In this document: positions 1 through 5,954 of the stretch, piece by piece
How the letters are laid out: the number at the start of each line of letters is the position of its first letter
Numbering within the stretch: position 1 is the stretch's first letter
Origin: Caldisericota bacterium
GTDB taxonomy: Bacteria; Caldisericota; Caldisericia; Cryosericales; Cryosericaceae
Length of the DNA: 5,955 nucleotides
NCBI GenBank assembly: GCA_026390215.1
Contig: JAPLGJ010000030.1
Span: forward strand, 1 to 5,955
Reading direction: 5' to 3'
The notes under the pieces: generated by a model
What the model saw: the letters and a program-made list of their open reading frames with translations, nothing else
Databases searched by the model: none
What the model was told of the DNA's origin: nothing
Made by a program: the position numbers and the translations under genes

Positions 1-224
1 CCTCGATCGACTTCGCAGACGGGAGCCCCGAAGACCTGGACGTCCTCGTCCGTCATGCACTTGCCCTCTATCCGGGAGCAAAGTACCTCCAGACGATGAT
101 TCCGGCCGGCCAGTCCGTCCACACGAACCTGCTTGAGACGGTGACGGCTCTCGAATTCGACGTCTGGCGGCACGGTGAACCGGACGTCTTCATCTACGAG
201 CGCGCGGTCGAACAACACCGTTAG
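1..224 (+). CDS. C-terminal fragment of a probable GNAT-family acetyltransferase (5' end outside window)
   Basis: An open frame runs from base 3, with no stop from the window edge, to TAG at 222-224, giving the last 73 residues of a protein. It has no start codon here because the gene begins upstream of the window. Codon use is GC-rich at third positions and the translation looks like real protein. The stretch ALALYPGAKYLQTMIPAG, followed by an alternating helix/strand pattern with LETVTALEFDVW and ending FIYERAV, resembles the last part of GNAT acetyltransferases, where a helix leads to a 'lGFe.w' turn and a final strand. Here the usual Gly of that turn is Glu (ALEF). The acetyl-CoA-binding motif (Q/RxxGxG/A) would lie outside the window, so the family call rests only on the C-terminal pattern. 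The coding frame is fairly secure; the family is tentative. Confidence 0.5.
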   Translation, partial: SIDFADGSPEDLDVLVRHALALYPGAKYLQTMIPAGQSVHTNLLETVTALEFDVWRHGEPDVFIYERAVEQHR

Positions 225-251
225 TCGAGCGAGTACGGCGAGTTGATGGGC

Positions 252-259
252 GGGGGGGG
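252..259. repeat. Homopolymeric run of eight G
   Basis: An uninterrupted run of eight G lies in the gap between the GNAT-like fragment and the flavoprotein gene, about 100 bases upstream of the latter's start. Such tracts are prone to slippage and also to sequencing error. No effect on a reading frame is expected because the site is intergenic. Confidence 0.6.
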
Positions 260-309
260 ACGCACGGTTCCCGGAAACCATCACATCTGTCGGCTGAAGC
301 GGACGGCCG

Positions 310-338
310 TTCCCGTCAACTGACTGACAAAACGGGAA
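310..338 (+). promoter_or_regulatory. Inverted repeat upstream of the flavoprotein gene (candidate operator or 5'-leader hairpin)
   Basis: TTCCCGT at 310-316 is perfectly complementary to ACGGGAA at 332-338, with a 15-base spacer at 317-331 that contains a short TGAC-TGAC direct repeat. The right arm ends six bases before the Shine-Dalgarno site at 345-350. The element could be a regulator-binding dyad or an RNA hairpin next to the ribosome binding site. No convincing -35/-10 pair could be assigned nearby. The repeat is seen directly; its function is inferred from position. Confidence 0.4.
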
Positions 339-344
339 TTGCAC

Positions 345-350
345 AAGGAG
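345..350 (+). promoter_or_regulatory. Ribosome binding site that fixes the GTG start of the flavoprotein gene
   Basis: AAGGAG lies seven bases upstream of GTG at 358, an ideal distance. It supports GTG as the true start even though it is not ATG. The protein read from there begins directly with the FAD-binding beta strand (QKFDVIIIGGG), as expected for this family. Confidence 0.8.
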
Positions 351-357
351 ACGCTAC

Positions 358-1497
358 GTGCAGAAATTTGATGTAATCATCATAGGGGGAGGAATCGCCG
401 GGTCCGTCTGCGCAAAGTTCCTCTCTCGGAACCACATCAGGACGCTGCTTGTGGAGAAGTGCAAGACCCCGAGGCCAAAAGCCTGCAGTGGGATCCAATT
501 CGGCTACTTTGCACGAATTGTCGGCGAGAGATTCCCGGCGGACAAACTATGTCATCATCAACTGAGAAAAGTGGAGGTCCACAAGCCTGACGGTTCATCG
601 GTCAGGGTCCCATACTTCATGTACAACTTCATGCGAGATGTCTTCGACGACTATCTGAACCAGGTGGCACAGAACAACGGGGCCGTCTTCTGGGACGAAT
701 GCGCATACGCAGGTCATGAAGAAACGGACGACTGCGTCAACGTCGATCTCAAGTTGCACGGCAGGATCGAGAGCCTGTCGTGCTCATATCTGGTCGACGC
801 AAGTGGCTTGAGACCCGTCATCAGGAGGAAGCTGAGACCCGGGGATTTTCGAACGACGTCGTCAGGCGGAACAATCAACTACTACATCGAGGGTGACAGC
901 GTTCTTGACCCTGAAACACTCTACCAGTTCTGGAATCTGGACTGGAACAACCAGATGTTTGCCTGGGTCTACAACAAGACCGTCAACGGACAGGACTTGT
1001 GGGTAGTGGGAAGTGGCTACGATCGCGACCTGAAAATGCACTGTGAATCGTTCCTGTCCTTCATCCGGAACAAATATGCCCTGCACGGGCGCATCGTCAA
1101 GACAGAAGGATATTCCTCCAATATCGAGTTTGACTCTTCCGACCGGGTATGGCTGGGTCAGGGTCGCATCATGATGGTCGGGGACGCTGCCGGGCTTGTG
1201 GACGTCACAAGAGGCGTTGGCATGGATGCCGCGGCACTCAGCGGAAGACTGGCAGCCAGAGCGATTATTGCAGCGCGAAGCAAGAACACGAATGCGATGG
1301 ATGAGTACGTCAAGTACACCCGCAAAATGGTCGATCAAACGCGAAGGAACCAGTCACAGGGGATCAACAGATTGAGCACGAACGAAGCACTCCTTGAACA
1401 TATGAGAACAGAGATGACGAGAGTGAACGTTCGGATGGCGGTCAATTTCATCTTGAACCGCTTTCGGCAGCCCGAGAATATCACCCTCTTGCCGTAG
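358..1497 (+). CDS. FAD-dependent oxidoreductase, geranylgeranyl-reductase-like
   Basis: This 379-residue protein looks like a complete cytosolic or membrane-associated flavoprotein of the geranylgeranyl reductase (GGR) group. These enzymes reduce double bonds of isoprenoid chains in lipids, quinones or pigments. Visible motifs: Rossmann dinucleotide fold GGGIAG at residues 10-15 closing with acidic E33; a KACSG segment at 41-45 matching the Cys-containing 'K.C.G' motif of GGRs; DASG at 147-150; AWVYNK at 202-207, where GGRs usually have W-x-F-P; and the second FAD motif GDAAG at 275-279 followed by TRGVGMDAA (284-292). There are no obvious membrane segments. Length fits the family (about 370-450 residues). 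The start is fixed by AAGGAG at 345-350. Codon use (AGA, AGG, ATA, CTA, TTT, CAA) is less GC-biased than in the exporter genes downstream, hinting at separate ancestry. The FAD enzyme class is secure. An isoprenoid substrate is inferred; another hydroxylase- or halogenase-like role remains possible. Confidence 0.82.
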   Translation: MQKFDVIIIGGGIAGSVCAKFLSRNHIRTLLVEKCKTPRPKACSGIQFGYFARIVGERFPADKLCHHQLRKVEVHKPDGSSVRVPYFMYNFMRDVFDDYLNQVAQNNGAVFWDECAYAGHEETDDCVNVDLKLHGRIESLSCSYLVDASGLRPVIRRKLRPGDFRTTSSGGTINYYIEGDSVLDPETLYQFWNLDWNNQMFAWVYNKTVNGQDLWVVGSGYDRDLKMHCESFLSFIRNKYALHGRIVKTEGYSSNIEFDSSDRVWLGQGRIMMVGDAAGLVDVTRGVGMDAAALSGRLAARAIIAARSKNTNAMDEYVKYTRKMVDQTRRNQSQGINRLSTNEALLEHMRTEMTRVNVRMAVNFILNRFRQPENITLLP

Positions 1498-1538
1498 GGG
1501 AGGGCGCTATTGGCCGCGTGGATGAATGGGATAGACTG

Positions 1539-1560
1539 ACCGCCCCAGAGGTTGGGGGGT
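1539..1560 (+). other. GC-rich hairpin between flavoprotein and exporter operon (possible terminator or leader structure)
   Basis: Bases 1543-1547 (CCCCA) pair with 1553-1557 (TGGGG) around a five-base loop. After a bulged G at 1542 the stem continues with 1539-1541 against 1558-1560, making eight pairs. It lies 42 bases after the flavoprotein stop. No T-run follows, so it is not a classical intrinsic terminator. It may still separate the two transcription units, or it may form part of the exporter leader RNA. Confidence 0.4.
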
Positions 1561-1612
1561 ACTAGCTTCCGGGCGGACGACACGTCGTCGACCAGTCTCA
1601 GTGACTCATGAG

Positions 1613-1618
1613 AAGGAG
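1613..1618 (+). promoter_or_regulatory. Ribosome binding site that sets the ATPase start at 1625
   Basis: AAGGAG is six bases upstream of ATG at 1625. An in-frame GTG at 1601 would add eight residues (MTHEKETI) but has no comparable site before it, and the Shine-Dalgarno would then lie inside the coding region. ATG 1625 also puts the conserved first ABC strand (LVEVKDLTKRF) at the N-terminus, as usual. Confidence 0.8.
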
Positions 1619-1624
1619 ACCATC

Positions 1625-2560
1625 ATGCTGGTAGAAGTGAAGGACCTCACCAAGCGCTTCGGCAAGCTGACCGCCGTGGACGGCGTGCACTTCAGCATTC
1701 CCTCAGGCGAGGCCTTTGGCCTGCTGGGGCCAAACGGGGCCGGCAAGACCACGACCGTCTCGATGATGTGCGGCCTGGCCGTGCCTTCGGCGGGAGACGT
1801 CGTCATCGACGGGCACAGCATCCTCCATGACCCGATGGCCGTCCGGCGGGTCATTGGCGTCGTTCCGCAGGACATCGCCCTGTACCCGACGCTCTCGGCC
1901 CGGGAGAACCTGATGTTCTTCGCTCGCATGCAGGACGTCCCACCAGACACGCTTGCCTCCCGTGTCGGCGCCGTCCTCGACATCGTCCAGCTGGCCGACC
2001 GCCAGAAGGACCGGGTCGAGACGTATTCGGGCGGCATGAAGCGGCGCATCAACATCGCAGTCGGCCTGCTCAACCAGCCCAGACTGCTGATCCTGGACGA
2101 GCCGACCGTCGGTGTGGACCCGCAGTCGCGCAACAGCATTCTGGAGACCCTGAAGGAGCTTAACCGCCAGGGCATGACACTGTTGTACACGAGTCACTAC
2201 ATGGAAGAGGTCGACTTCCTGTGCACGCACATCGCCATCATGGACCACGGCAAGGTCATTGCCGACGGCACACAGCAGGACCTGCGGCTCCAGGCCGGCA
2301 ACAAGGACATCATCAGTGTGCAGCTTGTCCGTGAGGCTGGAGATGTCGTCCGCGACCGCCTGGCGGCCCTGCCGGGCGTGGACACCGTCGAGCTCCATGA
2401 CAAGGTGGTCCGCATTGCCACCAATCGGGGCCGTTCCCTGCTTGCCGGCGTTATCTCCACGCTCGACGACGCAGGCTGTCCCGTGTCGACCATCGACGTG
2501 AAAGAGCCCAACCTGGAAGATCTGTTTCTGAACCTCACCGGGACCAGCCTGAGGGACTGA
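1625..2560 (+). CDS. ABC-2 type exporter, ATP-binding protein
   Basis: A 311-residue cytoplasmic ATPase that would power the two permeases encoded directly downstream. All nucleotide-binding elements are intact: Walker A GPNGAGKT at 36-42 (preceded by G35), Q-loop Gln82 in VVPQD, signature YSGGMKRR at 134-141, Walker B ending D158-E159 with catalytic Glu159, D-loop with D165, and H-loop His191 in TSHYMEEV. The signature SGGMKRR and LDEPTVGVDP are typical of the DrrA/NodI/CcmA-like exporter ATPases. From about residue 225 there is an extra domain ending in EPNLEDLFLNLTG (294-306), the usual end of DUF4162-type C-terminal domains in this group. The start at ATG 1625 is chosen for its Shine-Dalgarno site. 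The stop is one base from the next ATG, so translation is probably coupled. The gene order ATPase-permease-permease recalls Bacillus LnrLMN; the substrate is unknown. Confidence 0.95.
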   Translation: MLVEVKDLTKRFGKLTAVDGVHFSIPSGEAFGLLGPNGAGKTTTVSMMCGLAVPSAGDVVIDGHSILHDPMAVRRVIGVVPQDIALYPTLSARENLMFFARMQDVPPDTLASRVGAVLDIVQLADRQKDRVETYSGGMKRRINIAVGLLNQPRLLILDEPTVGVDPQSRNSILETLKELNRQGMTLLYTSHYMEEVDFLCTHIAIMDHGKVIADGTQQDLRLQAGNKDIISVQLVREAGDVVRDRLAALPGVDTVELHDKVVRIATNRGRSLLAGVISTLDDAGCPVSTIDVKEPNLEDLFLNLTGTSLRD

Positions 2561-2561
2561 C

Positions 2562-3770
2562 ATGAAGTTCTGGCACATCGCCGTCAAGGACCTGAAGATC
2601 CGTGTGCGCGACAAATCCGCATTTGTGGTCCTGCTGATCCTCCCCATGGTGATGATCATCATCCTGGGGACGGTCTTCAACTGGGCGGGCAGCTCCTTCA
2701 CGGCGAACGTCGCCCTCGTCGACCTCGACGGTGGCGCCATGGCCAGGCGCCTGACAGAAGACGTCTTCGCCAGTCCGCAGCTGGAGGACCTGCTTGTGGT
2801 CACGACCGTCGCCACCGAAGCCGAGGCACGTTCTCTTGTCGAACAAGGCAGAACCGGCGCAGCGGTGATCATCCCGGCAGGGTTCAGCGGCAGCGTGTCG
2901 GCAGGTACCAAGACTGCCATCATCGTCCTGGGGAACCCTGAGACGGCCACACAGGCCGGCGTCATCCGCAATATCGTGGCATCATTCACCGCCGAGGTCC
3001 AGCGCAGGCAGCTGGCTGCATCCGTCGCTATCCGCACCCTGCAGCAGTCGGGGACCGTTCCGCCGCAGCGCATGCAGGAGGCTGTCCAGTCCGTTCTGGA
3101 CGAGGTCAGTGCGTCTCAGCAGACAGGCGCGGTGTCGGTGAAGACGACGACGCAGGAGGGCCTCAGGGTTCCCCCGGCCCTCGACTACTACGCAGTGGGC
3201 ATGGCCCTGCTGTACCTGATCTTCACCGCAAACACGGGCACCGAGGGTATGCTGGAGGAGAAGCGTCAGCACACGCTGTCACGCATCCTGACGACACCAA
3301 CCTCACGTGCCCAGGTCCTGTTGGGCAAGCTCGTGGGCATCTTCGTCATCGCTGCGCTGCAATTCACGCTGATCATCATCCTGACCCGGGTGCTGTACAA
3401 CGTCAACTGGGGGGCGTCAGTTCCTGCGGTCATCGTGATGGCTGCCGCGACCGTCCTTGCCGGCGCAGGCCTTTCCACGCTGGTCGCAGCCCTCGCGCGG
3501 ACGCCGGAACAGGCCGGCGAGGTCGGACCGGCCGTAGCCCTCATCTACAGCCTCCTGGGCGGTTCCATGTGGCCCGTGTACAACATGCCGTCATGGCTGA
3601 ACGCCGCGTCACGAATCACCTTCACGCGGTGGTCCATCGAAGGCTTCACCAGCCTCATGGTGAACGGCGGTGGTGTTTCGACCATCATCCACCCTGTCGG
3701 CGCCTGTCTGGCTATGGCTGGAGCATTCCTGCTCATCTCCGTCACGGTCCTGAACAGGAACTACCAGTAG
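2562..3770 (+). CDS. ABC-2 type exporter permease, first subunit
   Basis: A 402-residue inner-membrane protein with the ABC-2 (ABC2_membrane_3 type) layout. It has a short cytoplasmic N-terminus with an RDKS motif (16-19) and a first membrane helix at about 20-41. A large extracytoplasmic domain (about 42-208) carries VIIPAGF at 102-108, a mark of this family. Five further helices follow at about 209-228, 257-279, 287-312, 321-340 and 379-398. GGSMWPVY at the fifth helix is a typical conserved spot. It begins one base after the ATPase stop, with GAGGGA at 2551-2556 as ribosome binding site, so it belongs to the same operon. With the next gene's product it should form the membrane pore as a heterodimer. 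Export rather than import is inferred from the family and from the absence of a binding-protein gene. The cargo cannot be told from sequence; drugs, lipids or peptides are all known for relatives. Confidence 0.93.
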   Translation: MKFWHIAVKDLKIRVRDKSAFVVLLILPMVMIIILGTVFNWAGSSFTANVALVDLDGGAMARRLTEDVFASPQLEDLLVVTTVATEAEARSLVEQGRTGAAVIIPAGFSGSVSAGTKTAIIVLGNPETATQAGVIRNIVASFTAEVQRRQLAASVAIRTLQQSGTVPPQRMQEAVQSVLDEVSASQQTGAVSVKTTTQEGLRVPPALDYYAVGMALLYLIFTANTGTEGMLEEKRQHTLSRILTTPTSRAQVLLGKLVGIFVIAALQFTLIIILTRVLYNVNWGASVPAVIVMAAATVLAGAGLSTLVAALARTPEQAGEVGPAVALIYSLLGGSMWPVYNMPSWLNAASRITFTRWSIEGFTSLMVNGGGVSTIIHPVGACLAMAGAFLLISVTVLNRNYQ

Positions 3771-3773
3771 ATC

Positions 3774-3779
3774 AGGAGG
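3774..3779 (+). promoter_or_regulatory. Ribosome binding site that sets the second permease start at 3785
   Basis: A perfect AGGAGG lies five bases upstream of ATG 3785 in the 14-base gap between the permease genes. It decides against an in-frame ATG at 3569, which would add 72 residues overlapping the first permease in another frame. That extension is rich in His and Arg, has no membrane-protein character, and would displace the RDKS/first-helix arrangement from the N-terminus. Confidence 0.88.
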
Positions 3780-3784
3780 CTGCC

Positions 3785-5008
3785 ATGTTCCGCAAATCAC
3801 TTTTCATCGCAGGTCTTCAGCTCCGTCTCATCGCACGGGACAAGTCGTCGTTCATCTGGCTGCTGCTGGTCCCCATCATCTTCACGACCATCGTTGGCGC
3901 GGCGTTCGGCGGATTCGGGTCGTCCGGCCCGGCTCCCAGGGTGCCCGTCGCCTTCGTCGACCTTGACCAATCGACTGTCAGCAGCGTGTTCGAACAGGCC
4001 CTCCGCGCCGAGTCGTCTCTCAACGTCCAGATGCCGTCCGAGGAAGCTGGAAGGCAGGAGCTGAAGAACGACAAGGTCCCCGTGCTCATCGTCATCCCAG
4101 CAGGGTTTGGCGCTGCCGTGGAAGCCGGGGACCCGGCGACAGTCGAAGTGGTCCGGTCGTCGGGGCAGTCGTCGGGCTACTTCCTTGAGCAGCTCGTGTC
4201 CAATGCGGCCACGCGCGTATCCACCCTGGCCTACGCGGCCTCGGTGACGACCAATCAGCTCGCGCGGTGGGTGACGCTCGACCCGGCGGGTCGTCTCACA
4301 GCGTGGCAAACAGCGTTTGTTTCCGCACAGACAACACTGGCCGAAACGCCGACGGTCACGACGGACTACTCCGTTCTCGCGCGCACGCAGCCGCAGGTCC
4401 AGCTTCCAGACAACGCGACGCAGAGTAGTACGGGGTTCGGCGCCATGTTTGTCATGGCCGGCGTCCTTGGGACGGCGACCGCCCTGGTGAGCGAGCGCCT
4501 CCGGAACACACTTGCCCGCATCATGACGACCTCGACGTCAACCCTGACGTTCCTCGGCGGCAAGCTCATGGCCATGATGGCAGTAGGCATCGCCCAGTTC
4601 ACGCTGTTCATCCTGTGGGGCTGGCTCGTTCTCGGCGTGGACTGGGGCCGTGACCCGATGGCGGTCGCCGCGATGGTCCTTCTGTACGTGTTCGCGGCAA
4701 CCGGTCTTGGCGTCCTGGTCGGGTCGCTGTGCAGGACGATGGCTCAGGCCGGAGTCATCGCATCCTTCGTGACGTACGGAACCTCCATGCTTGCGGGCTC
4801 GTGGTGGCCCATCGAAGTGGCTCCTCCCTTCATGCAGCAGGCGGCACGAGCGTTTCCGCAGTACTGGGCGGTAAATGGTCTCAACAAGATCGTCGTCCGG
4901 GGACTCGGGTTTGCTGCGATCGCACCGAACCTGCTGGTGCTTGCGGCTGCCGGCACCGTCTTCCTGCTCGCCGGGTCAGCAATCTTCGTCCGCGAGGTGC
5001 GGTCGTAG
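3785..5008 (+). CDS. ABC-2 type exporter permease, second subunit
   Basis: A 407-residue inner-membrane protein paralogous to the preceding permease. Matching features are RDKS at 18-21 before a first helix (about 23-44), an extracytoplasmic domain (about 45-215) with VIPAGF at 103-108, and further helices at about 217-238, 261-285, 292-315, 322-343 and 379-402. Equivalent conserved spots in the two proteins include AQFTLFI (versus LQFTLII) in the third helix, V-x-WG after it (GVDWG versus NVNWG), and AGSWWPI (versus GGSMWPV) in the fifth. The pair therefore looks like an old tandem duplication that now forms a heterodimer, as in LnrM/LnrN-type exporters. The start is fixed by AGGAGG at 3774-3779. 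It is the last gene of the operon and ends 43 bases from the convergent kinase-like gene. No strong intrinsic terminator is visible in that gap. Confidence 0.93.
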   Translation: MFRKSLFIAGLQLRLIARDKSSFIWLLLVPIIFTTIVGAAFGGFGSSGPAPRVPVAFVDLDQSTVSSVFEQALRAESSLNVQMPSEEAGRQELKNDKVPVLIVIPAGFGAAVEAGDPATVEVVRSSGQSSGYFLEQLVSNAATRVSTLAYAASVTTNQLARWVTLDPAGRLTAWQTAFVSAQTTLAETPTVTTDYSVLARTQPQVQLPDNATQSSTGFGAMFVMAGVLGTATALVSERLRNTLARIMTTSTSTLTFLGGKLMAMMAVGIAQFTLFILWGWLVLGVDWGRDPMAVAAMVLLYVFAATGLGVLVGSLCRTMAQAGVIASFVTYGTSMLAGSWWPIEVAPPFMQQAARAFPQYWAVNGLNKIVVRGLGFAAIAPNLLVLAAAGTVFLLAGSAIFVREVRS

Positions 5009-5051
5009 GGATCGATTGCGCGCAGAAGCCTGCTGGATCGACAGCCGAGCT

Positions 5052-5954
5052 TCAGACAGCCAGGTAGACGGAGAGGGAGCGGAACCAGTCCAGGCGCTCG
5101 CGGTCGACGGCCCCGAGCCCATACGCGCTCAGGAACACCTGCTGACCGGCGGGATCAAGATACCCGAACATCGTCGCGAGGTCGTACCAGGGATCGCCGA
5201 GGTCTGTGAAGGACCAGTCCAGCACGGACGTGATCCGCTCCCCATCCAGCAGAACGTTCTTGGGTCGAAAGTCGCCATGCAGGACGACGACGACGCCAGG
5301 CGTGGGACACGTCGCCCGCAGGCGCTCAAGTTCCTTGACGGGGTCGCCCGTGATGCCCTTGGCGCGGAATTCGGCCCTGCTCATCACCTTCTCCTGCAGA
5401 TGGCGCTCAGCCCACAGCAGCTGCCCGTCGACGCAGTCCTGCCAGGTCACCGTTCCCACCGGCAGATGGTGCAGCGTCGACAGCATGGAACCCATGGCCA
5501 TGGCGATGCGGTCACGGGCGTCACTGGAACCAGCCTCACGCAGGACGTCGGTCGCAGAGCGGCCGGCTGCATATTCCAGCAACAAGAATCCGAGAGGCCT
5601 GTTCTGGACATGGACAAGGGGCCCCGGCACGGGGATCGCCGTTCCATGAAGCACCTTCAGCGTCTCGTACTCAAGAGCCAGCTCCTGCATGCGATACGCT
5701 CCGCGGGCGACCTTGAGCACATACCGCTGCCCCGAAGCATTCTGCAGCAACAGCACCAGCCCGCATCTGCCATGGTACGGGGACGACCGGTGCACGACCG
5801 GTCCGGTGACTGCCAGGACCTGAGCAGGTATCCGCAATGTCATCGGGTCCAGGCTCATCGGCGGCAGGCGCTCGGCTGGCGTAAGGCCGCATGTGATGGA
5901 CCGGATGCGTGGTTGTATGGACTGGGTCGTGCCTGAATCGACTGCGCGTTTCAT
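5052..5954 (-). CDS. APH-family (aminoglycoside phosphotransferase-like) small-molecule kinase; start uncertain
   Basis: Up to 300 residues of a cytosolic protein with the aminoglycoside phosphotransferase/choline-kinase fold, whose members transfer phosphate from ATP to small molecules. The N-lobe has a likely ATP-binding Lys81 in YVLKVARG and Glu95 in the following helix. The hinge is FLLLEYAAG (123-131). The catalytic loop HGDFRPKNVLL (226-236) gives catalytic Asp228 and metal-binding Asn233. LDWSFTDLGDPWYDLA (245-260) gives metal-binding Asp246. All key residues are present, so the enzyme is probably active. Only about 54 residues follow Asp246, a rather short tail. The ATG at 5954 is one base from the window edge, so its ribosome site cannot be seen. 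ATGs at 5858 and 5843 (residues 33 and 38) would remove a poorly conserved-looking leader but have weak upstream sites. The substrate is unknown; antibiotic, sugar or amino-alcohol are all possible. Confidence 0.85.
   Translation of the reverse strand: MKRAVDSGTTQSIQPRIRSITCGLTPAERLPPMSLDPMTLRIPAQVLAVTGPVVHRSSPYHGRCGLVLLLQNASGQRYVLKVARGAYRMQELALEYETLKVLHGTAIPVPGPLVHVQNRPLGFLLLEYAAGRSATDVLREAGSSDARDRIAMAMGSMLSTLHHLPVGTVTWQDCVDGQLLWAERHLQEKVMSRAEFRAKGITGDPVKELERLRATCPTPGVVVVLHGDFRPKNVLLDGERITSVLDWSFTDLGDPWYDLATMFGYLDPAGQQVFLSAYGLGAVDRERLDWFRSLSVYLAV

Noticed and set aside
862..1338. Minus-strand frame of 158 residues inside the flavoprotein gene
   Set aside because: It is antisense to conserved GGR and FAD motifs, with no ribosome site or recognisable fold.
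1510..1536. Promoter-like TTGGCC and ATAGAC pair before the exporter operon
   Set aside because: The spacing is about 15 bases and both boxes match the sigma-70-type consensus poorly, so it cannot be told from chance.
1703..3073. Long minus-strand open frame of 456 residues opposite the ATPase and first permease
   Set aside because: It lies antisense to two genes with intact family motifs. Its translation is low-complexity-like and matches nothing I recognise, and long antisense frames are common in GC-rich DNA.
3569..3784. N-terminal extension of the second permease from an upstream in-frame ATG
   Set aside because: The 72 extra residues overlap the first permease, are His/Arg-rich, and are bypassed by a perfect AGGAGG site five bases before ATG 3785.
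5009..5051. Possible bidirectional terminator between the convergent genes
   Set aside because: Only a four-base-pair GCAG/CTGC stem and repeated GGATCGA words are present, with no T-run on either strand.
4875..5936. Plus-strand open frame of 353 residues spanning the end of the second permease and the kinase-like gene
   Set aside because: It overlaps the permease 3' end in another frame and is antisense to the APH-like gene with its full catalytic motifs. It shows no family motifs of its own.
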